A DNA stretch of 33,805 nt from Acidobacteriota bacterium (GTDB lineage Bacteria > Acidobacteriota > Terriglobia > Bryobacterales > Bryobacteraceae). Made by a program: the position numbers and the translations under genes. Numbering within the stretch: position 1 is the first letter of the stretch; the number at the start of each line of letters is the position of its first letter. Positions 16,663 through 27,200 of the stretch are shown piece by piece. The stretch lies in contig JAPKYZ010000011.1 in the NCBI GenBank assembly GCA_026394055.1, forward strand, positions 1-33,805, written 5' to 3'. A model generated the notes under the pieces. The model searched no databases. It saw only the letters and a program-made list of their open reading frames with translations, and was not told where the DNA came from.

Positions 16663-17355
16663 TCAACGGAGCGAAGGTTGGCGCACACACAGGGCCCGAT
16701 TCAGGCCGGCATCTCCGGCAGCGACGGAGGCCCGTGCACCATCGCCCAGATCGAGCGTCCAGTTTTCGGCCGGCTCTTGCCCCTGCGTCGCGCTCCAGGA
16801 CCAGCCGGTCAACTTCAGCGGGGCCACGACACGGAAACCTCTTTCGTCAGCAGGTCCGCCGAACAGTGTCTGCAACTCGTTGATCTCGGGGAGGCGCCAA
16901 TCCTGAAAGCCACCCGCCGATAGGTTGCGGCAGAAGGATCGGGCTTGGCTGACCGTCACCCCGGAGCCGCTGTCGGCGGCCGCCCAGATCAAGTTGGTGC
17001 GGCTATCGTGCCAATAGCCCAAGCGCGTCACTTCGTCGCGCAGCAGGGCCGCGCGGAGGGGAATGTCGAGTTGCGTCGGCAGGGCCGAAGAGACGAGGAG
17101 GGTTCGCTTCCAGAGTCCACTTCCACTCTGCGGTTTGGCCTGGAGTTGATGCTCGCCGGGCGGTAGTAGGAGCTGTTTCCACACTCCCGGTTCCAGCAGG
17201 CCTGCGTCCGCGCCGTCGATCTCTAAGTGCGCGGGCAGGTCACAACGGATGCGCAGGTTCGATTCGGGCGGTGCGCTGGCGGTCTGCGCCAGGGTCCACG
17301 GGCTGGCCAGCGAGAAGAGGGAGCCGAACAGATACAGATAGTGGGCAGAATGCAT
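16663..17355 (-). CDS. Secreted protein with PEGA-like and DUF1566-like domains
   Basis: ATG 17355 is preferred: it starts a signal peptide (MHSAHYLYLFGSLFSLASPW, cleavage near AQTASA). The frame is open to 17472 but that extension would precede the leader and overlap the next gene. The mature part begins with a short beta segment (NLRIRCDLPAHLEIDGADAG, PPGEHQLQAK) like a PEGA domain. It continues with a DUF1566/Lcl-like domain: NLIWAAADSGSGVTVSQARS, FQDWRLPEINELQTLFGG, a GWSWSAT element and a closing LCVR. Proteins of this type are lectin-like surface or periplasmic proteins. It converges with the DUF2237 gene, stop codons only two bases apart. Confidence 0.78.
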   Translation of the reverse strand: MHSAHYLYLFGSLFSLASPWTLAQTASAPPESNLRIRCDLPAHLEIDGADAGLLEPGVWKQLLLPPGEHQLQAKPQSGSGLWKRTLLVSSALPTQLDIPLRAALLRDEVTRLGYWHDSRTNLIWAAADSGSGVTVSQARSFCRNLSAGGFQDWRLPEINELQTLFGGPADERGFRVVAPLKLTGWSWSATQGQEPAENWTLDLGDGARASVAAGDAGLNRALCVRQPSLR

Positions 17356-17455
17356 AGCGAGACCAAGGTTGAACAACAAGAAATCAACCGCCAGCCCACT
17401 GCCAATCGGGTGATCAGCAGTAGGCCAGCGGTGTACTAAGTGCGGGCAGCGGAAC

Positions 17456-18796
17456 TTACTGGAGGTCACCACCGGCGGAAGTAACCGCTTCGGCAGCGGG
17501 CTTCTTCAGGAGCCCTTCGATGATCGAGGTGAATTCTTCCTTGAGGGCGATGTGATACGGACCACTGGCCGGGGCGGCAAAGCCGGAGTGAACCGCCTTC
17601 ACCTTGCCGTCGCGGCCCACAAAGAAGGTGGCGGGCCAGGTATTGAGGTTCACCGCCTGCGGCACCTTATCCCACATCTCCTGCGGCGTGCCCGCGATCA
17701 GATAGGGGTACGGCACGCCGTACTTCTTCACGAAGGACTTCACGCGCGTGAGGGTCTTCAGCTGATCCTCTTCCTCAAAGTCGAGCGCGATGATCTGCAG
17801 GCCCTGGTCGCCGTACTTCTTCTGCAGCTGGACCAGGTACTGCGCCTCATCGTGGCAATTGGGGCACCAGGTGCCGGTCACCACCGCGATGACCACCTTG
17901 CCCTTGACGATCGGATCATCGTTGGTGATGATCTTGCCGTTGACGTCCGGGAAGCTGTAGGTGAACACTTCGTTGGGGTCGCGGACGGTGGTGTGCGTCA
18001 GGAAGTTGGCCGGCTCCGGCAGACCCTTGGCGCGAGCCACTTCCGGACGGTAGGCCGTCAGCTCCACGATGCGCGGCACGGCGTTCAACTTGACAGTCAG
18101 GCTGCCATCCGCTTGTGGCAGAAGCTCGACGCGGCCCGGGCGCGAGCCATCGTAATGGCTGGCCACGAACTTGCCGTCCTTCCATTCGCCGGTCAAGCCA
18201 CCGGTGTCGCCGTCGATGCGCAGAATGGTCGCGAGAATTTCAGCGCCCTTCTGCTCCACAATCAGACGCCACGCCTTCTCACCCTTGGGCGTGTCCTGAG
18301 CCACTTCCCAGACGCCGCCGATCTGCGGAGCGTTGGCGACCGCCTGTGCAGTGGGCGCCTGGTAGCGCTTGGCGTTAAATGCAGTGGTGGGAACGGTCTG
18401 GTAGACGCGGTCCCGGGCTTCGGTGCCGGCATAGGCTTGGTTCCCCAGCGGGCCGGTGGGCCGGGTTGTCTTGCGCAGCGAGATGATCTCGCCCACCAGT
18501 TCGCCCTCCTTCAGTTCGGCCTGGATGGAGGTGAGATAGTGCTCATAGTTGAGCACCACCTTGCCGCCCTCGATCTTGGCGCTGGAAGTAGTCTTGGGGT
18601 CACGGCCGTTCCACAGCGTGCCCACCACTTGGTCTCCGTTCTGGGAGATGTCGAGCCGGAAGGGAATCTCAACGTTGTTGGCTGACGACTTCAGCGTCGC
18701 CGACCAGCGTCCGGCCAGGTTCTCACCGGCGGAGGCGCTGAGTGCGCCCAGCGCCAGGCTGGCCGCTAGTGCCATTGATCTGCTAAAGATCTGCAT
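17456..18796 (-). CDS. TlpA-like thioredoxin-fold protein with long N-terminal extension
   Basis: A 446-residue exported protein (signal peptide to about residue 23, LGALSASAG). Residues 25-260 form two repeated beta-rich units (GENLAGRWSATLKSS and GGVWEVAQDTP, each with a following EWKDGKF/EGGKVVLNYEHY type strand). The C-terminal domain is TlpA/ResA-like: the GTWCPNCHDEAQYL motif has redox cysteines C311 and C314, and the cis-proline is in NTWPATFFVG. Such proteins reduce disulfides in the periplasm, often for cytochrome c assembly. The gene directly follows a monoheme protein gene (22-base gap), which supports a redox or heme-handling partnership. AAGGA lies upstream of the ATG. Confidence 0.88.
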   Translation of the reverse strand: MQIFSRSMALAASLALGALSASAGENLAGRWSATLKSSANNVEIPFRLDISQNGDQVVGTLWNGRDPKTTSSAKIEGGKVVLNYEHYLTSIQAELKEGELVGEIISLRKTTRPTGPLGNQAYAGTEARDRVYQTVPTTAFNAKRYQAPTAQAVANAPQIGGVWEVAQDTPKGEKAWRLIVEQKGAEILATILRIDGDTGGLTGEWKDGKFVASHYDGSRPGRVELLPQADGSLTVKLNAVPRIVELTAYRPEVARAKGLPEPANFLTHTTVRDPNEVFTYSFPDVNGKIITNDDPIVKGKVVIAVVTGTWCPNCHDEAQYLVQLQKKYGDQGLQIIALDFEEEDQLKTLTRVKSFVKKYGVPYPYLIAGTPQEMWDKVPQAVNLNTWPATFFVGRDGKVKAVHSGFAAPASGPYHIALKEEFTSIIEGLLKKPAAEAVTSAGGDLQ

Positions 18797-18818
18797 GCTA
18801 TCAGGTCCTTCTTTCTTA

Positions 18819-20231
18819 CTAACGTTTCAGTTGTGCCGACGCAGGGGACGGCAGAATCGGTGTTGGCAAAGGGTTGTGCTTCAGGTAAGTGGCCCACTCG
18901 TCCGGTAAGCCGGGCTTCGTGTCCACTAAGATTTCGAGAATCGCGCGGCGATCCTCCGGAGTCAGAGTGGCGAAGTCCGCGCTCTGGTCCCGACCGGTCA
19001 GCACTTCAAACAAGCGCCTGAGAATGTAGTCCCGGGCAGGTCCCGGTAGGGCATCAAAGGCATCGGAGTAAATGAGGTAACTGCACGGAAACTTGAAAAT
19101 GCGCTTCTTCAAATCGAAGTCGCGCAGGGAACGTCCCTGCCGATCCTTCGGCCCGAGCGCCGCGAACTCCGCCGCAAAGCGGGAGCTGCCCTCCACCGGC
19201 GCGGGCAACGCGACCTCGTTGCTGAACAGCAGATAGCGGAGCGTCGCCTCCGCGGACGCCTCATATTGGAGCCGCGTGTTCTCAGAAGGACCCTTCAGCG
19301 CCACGCCTTCCTTGGCGGCCTGCAGTTGATCGGCATGCAGGCCCAGGCGGTAGCGATAGTTGGTTTCAGTCACGAAGTTGTGCATCTGCGTCTGGTGGGC
19401 CAGTACCAAGTGCGCCACGATGTCGCTGTGCGGAGTCAGGTAGCGGCTGGTGTCAATCAGACCGCCCAGTTGCGGGAGATTCTCCCCGAAGCCACCAGTG
19501 CCGTTCGGCCCCTGATAGTTGCCGATGTGCTTCTGGGCCAGGGCCGATCCCGTGACGTACCAGCCACCCCAGCGATCTTCAAGCGGCGTTTCGTGACCCA
19601 TGGTGTAGAGCGGTGCGCCTCCCTTGGGATTGCCGGCCGCCGAGGTCAACACCGAGCGGACTACCACGCCCGGAATCCGGCGCGTCCCGGCAGCGATGTG
19701 GCACTGCACGCAATCGAGCTGCGCCCGCTCAAACCGCGGCTGCTCCACTTTTTGCTCGCCCAACACATAGAAGACCGCTCCCTGCGTGGCGTCAAAGGCG
19801 ATCAGCTCCAGGGACTTGGCGTTCTGCACTTGGCCGACATAGACGTTGTCGTTGAAGTAAAGCGCGCGCGGCGTCTTGGGCCCGATGTGCTGAAACTGCA
19901 AGCTGGTCTTCGAAAACACCAGCGTCTGCGAATCTTCCGGCACGCCCAACAGCTTCAGGACCGACTTTAGATAACCATGCTGCGGCTCATACTCGAGTTG
20001 CGCTTTGCCCTGCTCCAACTGCCGGTTCAACTGCGTGATCTGGTCGCCCAGCGTCTTCGAAGTGCGGTAGTTGATCGGCGCATCGCCGAACGGCAGGAAG
20101 CCCTGGTTCTTCACCACCACAGGCGGTGCGGCCTCGGCATCTTTGATAGCGCGCACGCTGGCGTCTCCAACCTGTGCTGCCCCCACCAATGGAAGGGCGA
20201 TGAAGCCGAGAACGAGAGCGAGGTCCTTCAT
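18819..20231 (-). CDS. Secreted monoheme c-type protein of unknown family
   Basis: A 470-residue protein from ATG 20231 (MKDLALVLGFIALPLVGAAQ, a signal peptide); a TTG four codons upstream is less likely. A single heme-binding CVQCH is at 174-178, and several histidines farther on (HSDIVAHLVLAHQTQMHNF) could supply a distal ligand. I do not recognise the rest: KNQGFLPFGDAPINYRTSKT near the N-terminus and GGWYVTGSALAQKHIGNYQG in the middle look conserved but are not tied to a named enzyme. The C-terminus is Pro-rich. It is encoded immediately upstream of the TlpA-like gene, so it may be its electron-transfer or assembly partner in the periplasm. Confidence 0.75.
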   Translation of the reverse strand: MKDLALVLGFIALPLVGAAQVGDASVRAIKDAEAAPPVVVKNQGFLPFGDAPINYRTSKTLGDQITQLNRQLEQGKAQLEYEPQHGYLKSVLKLLGVPEDSQTLVFSKTSLQFQHIGPKTPRALYFNDNVYVGQVQNAKSLELIAFDATQGAVFYVLGEQKVEQPRFERAQLDCVQCHIAAGTRRIPGVVVRSVLTSAAGNPKGGAPLYTMGHETPLEDRWGGWYVTGSALAQKHIGNYQGPNGTGGFGENLPQLGGLIDTSRYLTPHSDIVAHLVLAHQTQMHNFVTETNYRYRLGLHADQLQAAKEGVALKGPSENTRLQYEASAEATLRYLLFSNEVALPAPVEGSSRFAAEFAALGPKDRQGRSLRDFDLKKRIFKFPCSYLIYSDAFDALPGPARDYILRRLFEVLTGRDQSADFATLTPEDRRAILEILVDTKPGLPDEWATYLKHNPLPTPILPSPASAQLKR

Positions 20232-20561
20232 GCAACAACTCAATCGAGATCGACATTAGTACGATACGGCTTACGCGGTCAAGAAAAATAAGCAATGCCG
20301 ATCCAGAAAAGTCTGTATCGTTATGAAAATAAGACGATAATAATTATCTATAATAGAGATCGACAATGGGGTGATAGAAGGGCGAGAATGCTCGAAATCG
20401 AGCGCCGGATCATCAGCCTGGGGTTACGCGGAGGCTGCCTGCTGGCAGGCCGCTTGCGTGGGGTAGGAACCTCGCGCACGCGTACCCTCGTACGGCGCGG
20501 CCATGAGATCGGGCATCAGGACCGCCTTGCCGTTGGTCCACGAAGGCACAGGGGCCCTACT
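20232..20561. other. AT-rich intergenic region upstream of the monoheme/TlpA pair
   Basis: This gap contains an unusually AT-rich core (about 20283-20355) and two near-copies of AATNGAGATCGACAWT (20242-20257 and 20351-20366), 109 bases apart in the same orientation. The remainder up to the nuclease stop codon is GC-rich with no supportable gene. A long plus-strand frame crossing here is the antisense of the nuclease gene. Confidence 0.45.
20253..20282 (-). promoter_or_regulatory. Candidate sigma-70-like promoter of the monoheme protein gene
   Basis: On the minus strand, TTGACC (20277-20282) and TAATGT (20253-20258) are separated by 18 bases and precede the ATG at 20231 by about 20 bases. One copy of the GAGATCGACA direct repeat overlaps the -10 region. 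Confidence 0.4.
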
Positions 20562-21425
20562 TCACTTCACATTCTTCTTGATGATCTCGGCCAAGCGCAC
20601 GCCCGCCTCGGCCAGGCGCTTGATCACCACCGGTTGGCCATCGGTGATGTATTGCTGCGTCAGCTGCACCACATCATCCTTGCCAGACGGCACCCGGACC
20701 CCTTTGTAGACCACCGTCTGCGCCAGGGTCCACGATTCAAGGGCCCAATCGGATGGCTTCAGTTTGCTGGCCATCGCCGGGGTGATCGCCGCTTTCACTT
20801 TGGCTTCCGGATCCTGGATGCTGCGCAGGATGGTGGAGTCCCAGACGCTGTGCAGGTTCAGGCCACGGGCGCCGGGCACCAGGCTGACCGTGACGTCATT
20901 GCCGCCCTTGTCGTTATTGCGGGCAACCGCGTGCAACGGCTGATGGATGTCGCCCCCGAAGTGGAGCAGCCACATCAGAGCCACGGCGCGGTCGTGATCC
21001 TTGAGTTTCTTGTTGCTCAACTGCTTGATCACTTCCTCAATCTTGGCCACCACGCGGGGCGGATTCTGGGCCGCGGCGGCGGCCAGTGCCTGCGCCGGTG
21101 TCTGTCCGGCCACGGGCGGCACCACCAGGTTCATGTGATGCCAGTTCTCGGTGGGCGGCAGAGCCTTCACCTCAGCGGCAGATAGCAAGCAATCGGGGCG
21201 GACGCTGCCGTTCCGCTGGGCACCGCGGATGTTATCGGCACAGGTGGCCAGCTTGGCGAAGTCCACCGGTCCGCCGAACCACTTCTGGATGGTTGCCAGC
21301 GCCTTGGTGCCCGCCAGACGCTCCTGCGCGGCCTTGCCGATCAGTTCGTGGCCCTGGTCGCCCCAGGCCCACAGACGAGTGGCCGAAATGGCGGCAAGGG
21401 CAAGCAGCAAGGCTGGCTTCAGCAT
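20562..21425 (-). CDS. S1/P1-family nuclease
   Basis: A 287-residue secreted Zn-dependent nuclease. The signal peptide ends at A20, giving mature N-terminal W21 followed by GDQGH. This reproduces the W1/H6 spacing of P1 nuclease, in which the terminal tryptophan itself binds zinc. Other ligands are visible: D64 (CADNIR), H96/H97 (ENWHHMNL), H155, D159 and H161/H165 (LLHFGGDIHQPLHA), and H192/D196 (NLHSVWD). All three zinc sites appear complete. S1/P1 nucleases degrade single-stranded DNA and RNA and release 3'-phosphate from mononucleotides. In a soil bacterium this would serve phosphate or nucleotide scavenging outside the cytoplasm. It stands alone, with 101 bases to the next gene. Confidence 0.94.
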   Translation of the reverse strand: MLKPALLLALAAISATRLWAWGDQGHELIGKAAQERLAGTKALATIQKWFGGPVDFAKLATCADNIRGAQRNGSVRPDCLLSAAEVKALPPTENWHHMNLVVPPVAGQTPAQALAAAAAQNPPRVVAKIEEVIKQLSNKKLKDHDRAVALMWLLHFGGDIHQPLHAVARNNDKGGNDVTVSLVPGARGLNLHSVWDSTILRSIQDPEAKVKAAITPAMASKLKPSDWALESWTLAQTVVYKGVRVPSGKDDVVQLTQQYITDGQPVVIKRLAEAGVRLAEIIKKNVK

Positions 21426-21526
21426 TCACCCATGATAGGCGACTAGCCTGCGACCCGCTCCGCCCTAGCGCTCCGCTCGGGGCGTGTCATGCCCTCGGCG
21501 AAGGGTGGCCAGGATGGCCGATTCGA

Positions 21527-22129
21527 CTAGCGCCACTTGTACGGCTTTCCGCCGGTGTAGTTGTACAATCCCAACTTGTTTGAACTATCAAACGGCACCG
21601 TCCCGGGCTTGGTGTCAGAATAGAGCGCCAGTTTGCCCTGCTTGGGTAAGTACACGCCCCCGTCAAAGCCCGTGTCCCCCTTGATCTCCTTGATCCAGAC
21701 GGCGTCCGTCACGCCCAGTGCGTTGATGCCTTTCACAACCAGCTCCCTTTCCGTCTCATCGGCGGCCCCAAGACCGCCGGCAATCACCACACAATCGACG
21801 GCCGAAGGACTCAGCACGCCGATCATGTCCCGGACCGCCTTGACGATCTTGTCCACCGTTTCCGTATTGGCGAAGTGCCCCAAGGCTCCCTTGTTGTCGA
21901 TGCAGTGCACCACGATCAGGGCGCAACTGCAGATCCCGCAAGTGGACAGGGCAGTGTTTTGGGGGGCATCGGCGTCGGAACAGACCAGAAAGCCACCCAT
22001 GTCAACCTGCCCTTTCCAGCCGGTGGGCGCTCCCATGGCCGTATCCTGAATGGCCTTGCGGGCCAGGTCATCTTCATGGACAATCTCGAGCGCACGGGTG
22101 CGCCTTGCTTGCGGACTGCTGACTTCCAC
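21527..22129 (-). CDS. Hypothetical protein with possible CheD-like deamidase site
   Basis: A 200-residue protein starting at GTG 22129, supported by a very strong Shine-Dalgarno seven bases upstream. I do not recognise it by family. Residues 60-90 (TALSTCGICSCALIVVHCID followed by NKGALGHFAN) place T63, C69 and H85 in an order and spacing close to the catalytic Thr-Cys-His of CheD glutamine deamidases (Cys to His about 17 residues apart). The following amphipathic helix and AGGLGAADETEREL resemble the rest of that fold. This is inference from one motif; a metal-binding role for the C64/C67/C69 cluster is an alternative. It lies 41 bases behind the deacetylase-family gene and is probably co-transcribed with it. 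Confidence 0.6.
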   Translation of the reverse strand: MEVSSPQARRTRALEIVHEDDLARKAIQDTAMGAPTGWKGQVDMGGFLVCSDADAPQNTALSTCGICSCALIVVHCIDNKGALGHFANTETVDKIVKAVRDMIGVLSPSAVDCVVIAGGLGAADETERELVVKGINALGVTDAVWIKEIKGDTGFDGGVYLPKQGKLALYSDTKPGTVPFDSSNKLGLYNYTGGKPYKWR

Positions 22130-22136
22130 GGGCAGG

Positions 22137-22145
22137 TTCCTCCTC
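22137..22145 (-). promoter_or_regulatory. Strong Shine-Dalgarno fixing a GTG start
   Basis: GAGGAGGAA on the minus strand lies seven bases before the GTG at 22129. It is among the strongest ribosome binding sites in the window and decides the start of the CheD-like protein. Confidence 0.85.
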
Positions 22146-22170
22146 GTCTATTTGTCATTATCATTGGCCA

Positions 22171-23082
22171 TTATCGAAAACTACCCGCGGCAACGGAGCA
22201 GGCCACCTGGGCCGTGGCGGCATGGATGCTCACCGTGTCCTCCAACTGCTCCGCATAGCCGCCCGCGAGGGTGACGGCAACGGGGATCTTCCGCTGCCGG
22301 GCGGCCGAGATCACCACGCGATCGCGATCGCGCAGGCCGTCTAGGGTCAGCGACAGTCCGCCCAACTGGTCATTTTCATAGGGGTCGGCGCCCGCCACGT
22401 AGAAGACCAGCTGCGGCGTAAAGTCCGCCATGGCGCGGTGGCACAGGCGGTGCAGGATGTCGAGATAGTCTGCATCGCCCGTGCCATTGTTCAAGTGAAC
22501 GTCGATGTTGGAGGGCGGTTTCACCGCCGGGTAGTTCTTGAACTGGTGGAGCGAAACGGTAAAGACGCTGGGGTCATCAGCGAAGACCGCCGCCGTGCCG
22601 TTGCCGTGGTGGACATCACAATCGATCACCATGGCCCGCTGGATGCGACCGGCGCGCTGCAGCACCCGGATGGCCACCGCGACATCATTGACCGCGCAGA
22701 AGCCCTCGCCGTGGCCAGCAAAGGCATGGTGGAAGCCGCCGCCGCAGTTGTAGGCCACTCCATCTTCGAGCGCGATTTGGGCCGCCAGGATGCTGCCGCC
22801 CGCCATCAGCCGGAAGGCGCGCACCATGGCTTGCGAATAGGGGACCTCCAGGCGCACGATCTGCGCATGCGTCAGCGTGCCGTGCGTCAACGCATCCACC
22901 CAGGCCGGCGTATGGACCAGCAGCAGGTCGTCGTTGGTGGCCGGATCGGGCCGCAGGAGGTCCGCTTCAGAGGCGGTGGCGTCACCCAACAGCCGGTCCC
23001 GGACCTTCTGAAACTTCACCGACGGAAAGACGTGCTGTTGCCCGAAGTGGGGGTCGTACCCGGGATGGTGGATGATGCGCAT
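22171..23082 (-). CDS. Histone deacetylase-family (AcuC/APAH-like) amidohydrolase
   Basis: A 303-residue arginase/deacetylase-fold enzyme of typical bacterial length. Hallmarks are GGGFHHAF (catalytic H118 and H119), IDCDVHHGNGT (zinc ligands D156 and H158), GADPYENDQLGGLSLT (third ligand D234) and the final GGY with its catalytic-type tyrosine. Bacterial members remove acetyl groups from lysines, polyamines or other amines; the substrate is not evident. No signal peptide, so cytoplasmic. It is divergent from malate dehydrogenase with about 105 bases between starts, and followed by the CheD-like protein. Acetyl control of central metabolism is a possible theme, but the neighbouring mdh gives only weak support. 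Confidence 0.93.
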   Translation of the reverse strand: MRIIHHPGYDPHFGQQHVFPSVKFQKVRDRLLGDATASEADLLRPDPATNDDLLLVHTPAWVDALTHGTLTHAQIVRLEVPYSQAMVRAFRLMAGGSILAAQIALEDGVAYNCGGGFHHAFAGHGEGFCAVNDVAVAIRVLQRAGRIQRAMVIDCDVHHGNGTAAVFADDPSVFTVSLHQFKNYPAVKPPSNIDVHLNNGTGDADYLDILHRLCHRAMADFTPQLVFYVAGADPYENDQLGGLSLTLDGLRDRDRVVISAARQRKIPVAVTLAGGYAEQLEDTVSIHAATAQVACSVAAGSFR

Positions 23083-23126
23083 AAAATGGTAGTTCTGCCG
23101 GAAGCGGTCTCGCGAAAAGCTTTAAA

Positions 23127-24123
<997 letters not shown>

Positions 24124-24149
24124 AAGATCAACAAAAGCTAAAACTGAAG

Positions 24150-24181
24150 CAGCCTGGGGAGTCCGCTCCTCAGGCTGTTTT
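24150..24181 (+). terminator. Rho-independent terminator after mdh
   Basis: Arms CAGCCTG (24150-24156) and CAGGCTG (24171-24177) continue into GGGAG/CTCCT around a TCCG loop. TTTT follows (24178-24181). The stem begins 26 bases after the stop codon. Confidence 0.93.
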
Positions 24182-24240
24182 GCATTTGGGCGGCTTGAGT
24201 GGCTGTATCCTAATCCGGAACCAGATACAGTTAAATCCAG

Positions 24241-27200
24241 ATGCGATCATCGAGCTTTAGTCTTGCCCATGCGCTGACCGATGTCGGCCAGTACCCGCGC
24301 GGCTCAGAATGGCGCCGGTGGGATTTGCAGGTACACACGCCGTACTCGGAGCTAAACAATTCGTTCAGTCAACACTTTCCTAAGTACGCGAAGGCACTCC
24401 TCGATCGTGCCTACGAGAAGCGCATCGCCGTTGTTGGCGTTACCGACTATTTCTCAATCGAAGGCTACAAGGAACTGCGCGAGCTTCTCTCGGATCGGGA
24501 AGCTCTAACCTCACTCGTCGGGGCTGATGTGGCGGCATACGCAGCCAACATTCTATTTCTCGCTAATGTTGAGCTCCGGACTTCGACCATAGTTAGGAGC
24601 CCAGACAGGAAGGACAGCCGGGTCAACTTCCACGTTGTGTTCGCCGACAGCGTCTCCGTAGAAGATATCGAAGAGAACTTCCTCCGAGAGCTTAAGTTCA
24701 CCGCCGAATCAAATCCAGACAGCAAGGACGAACGTTGGTCGCTCACCGTGAAGAACTTGGCCGAGCTGGGTAGACGTCTGAAAGCGCAGCACAGGAAGTT
24801 TCAGGACGGAACCGATCTCTTTGTCGGAATGATGAACGCCGTGGTTGATCACTCTGACGTGAGCGACGTTCTCGAGTCACGGCGCTCCACCTTCGACGGC
24901 AAGTACCTTCTCTGCTTACCGGCAGACGAGGACTTGTCTATGTGTAGCTGGGACGGACAGGGGCACCTATCCCGAAAGCTGCTGCTCCAAAAATCCCATG
25001 CATTGTTCTCATCGAATCGCGGGACGAGAGAGTTCGCCCTCGGAAAGCGGCACCCCTCACCCGAGGACTACGTTGCAGAGTTTAAGAGCCTTAAGCCATG
25101 CTTACACTCTTCTGACGCACACAAGGATGAAGAGCTCTTCAACCCTACACCTGGCACCGAGACTTGGGTTAAGGCCGACCCCTCGTTCTATGGTTTGAAA
25201 CAGGTACTCAACGAGCCAGCTGACCGGGTCTGGATTGGTGAGATTCCCCCGAGCATGGTGCGGGTCCAGCAACGCCCCACCCGCGTTATTCGATCTGTGG
25301 CCATATACAAGCTACCTTCGGCGACGACGCCGGAACGCTGGTTCAACTGCGACATTCTGCTAAACCCGGAGCTTGTAGCCGTTATTGGAAACAAGGGCAG
25401 CGGAAAGAGCGCCCTTTCGGACATCATCGGTCTGCTCGGTGGTACCCCTCGCCACGAGGCGTTCAGCTTCCTGAATCAGGGGCGCTTCCGTAAGCCGAGG
25501 GACAACAAGGCTCGCCAGTTCCGTGCGTCCCTGACCTGGATTGACGGCACAACTGACTCTGTTCCCACCCTCGACATCATGCCCGACGCGGACGCGGTCG
25601 AAAAGATCAAGTACATTCCCCAAAACTACCTTGAGGAGATTTGCAACGAGATCGGTTCCGGCAAGGCTGGCCGTTTTTACCGTGAGCTACAGCAAGTTAT
25701 CTTTTCGCACGTGCCGCTTGCCGAGCGGCTAGGGTTCAGCACTTTGGACGAGCTCCTTGAGCATCGAGGAGAAGAAACGAAAGAAGCGATAGCACAGATA
25801 GTCCAAGAGCTCCACCAGCTCAACGGAGATGTAGTTTCGATGGAAGAGCGTTTGGCCCCGGCCAACCGGAAGTCGATAGAAGCCCAGCTTATCGAAAAGC
25901 GTCGTGAACTAGACGCCCATGGCGCAACGAAGCCCGCAGAGGTCCTAAAACCCGAAGCCGATGTAGAGGCTCAGCGCGAGTCTCAGATGGTTGCCGAAGA
26001 TCTTGAGGCAAGCCAGCTGAAATTGCGCGACATTGAAGCCGAGTTGGCGGAGTTGTCGTCGCAGGACAGTGCTGCTGTGCTGGCGGGCGCTACGGCGGAG
26101 AAGGTTCTCGGCAAGATTCGGAACTTCAAACGGCAGTACGACAGCTTTCTGAGTGATCTGAGTGGAGACTTCGAGAATATCGGCGTCGAGGTGGGTCTTG
26201 TGCTCGACCTGCGGATCGATACAACGGCAGTGGACGATCTCGTTCGTAGCACGGCTCTGATTCGTGCCGAGATTGAGGCGAAATGCTCGGCTGACATATC
26301 CGATAGCCCAGCAGCGGCAAAGAAAGGGATCTTGGCAGCTATCGAAGCACTGCAGTCGAAGCTTTCTGCCCCCCAGCGAGCCTTCCAAGCCTACCTCAAG
26401 AGCCTCAAATTGTGGGAGGACCGCAGGGGCTTAATTGTCGGTGACGCTGTTGCGCCCGGCTCAATCCGTTACTTGGAGAAGCAGCTCACTGACCTGGATA
26501 CGTTGCCCACTCGACTGGCCGAGTTGCGAGCGGAACAAGAACGCAAGCTACGTGAAATCTACCGCGAGAAGCAGAAGCTAAGGAACTACTACGAGTCCTA
26601 CTATGGCTCCGTGCGGCGCTTTCTGACGCAGCACCCACTCGCCGCCGGCGAGCAGTTTCAGCTCACCTTCAATGTGGCCATTGCGGAGCACGGCTTTTCC
26701 GAGGCGTTGCTGGGAAAGCTGAACCGGCGCAAGACGGGCAGCTTTATGGGCGACGCTGAGGGCGCATCTGCTTTGCGGCGGCTACTTGAGTCCGCAGATT
26801 TTGAATCTGAAGAAGGAGCACGGGAGTTCACGAAAAGTCTCTTCGCCGCCCTCCGGAGCTACGAGGGCAAACCCGTCAACATAAAAGACCAGCTGCGCCA
26901 GGGAACGACGGTCCAGGACGTGTACGACTATGTGTACTCGCTCGGCTTCCTCAGTCCCGTCTACAACCTTCAGTGGGACGGTAAGACGCTCGAGCAGCTT
27001 TCCCCAGGCGAGCGGGGCAACCTCCTCCTCATCTTCTACCTGCTCGTTGACATAGATGACATTCCGCTGGTGATTGATCAGCCGGAAGAGAACCTGGACA
27101 ACCAGACGGTGTTCAAGACCTTGGTTCCCTGCATCAAGGACGCGAAGTCGCGCCGCCAGATCATCATGGTCACCCATAACCCCAACTTGGCTGTCGTATG

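Noticed and set aside
17552..18685. Plus-strand frame of 377 codons
   Set aside because: Antisense to the TlpA-like gene, which has a signal peptide and CXXC motif.
20295..21185. Plus-strand frame of 296 codons
   Set aside because: Antisense to the S1/P1 nuclease; its His-rich look derives from the complementary codons.
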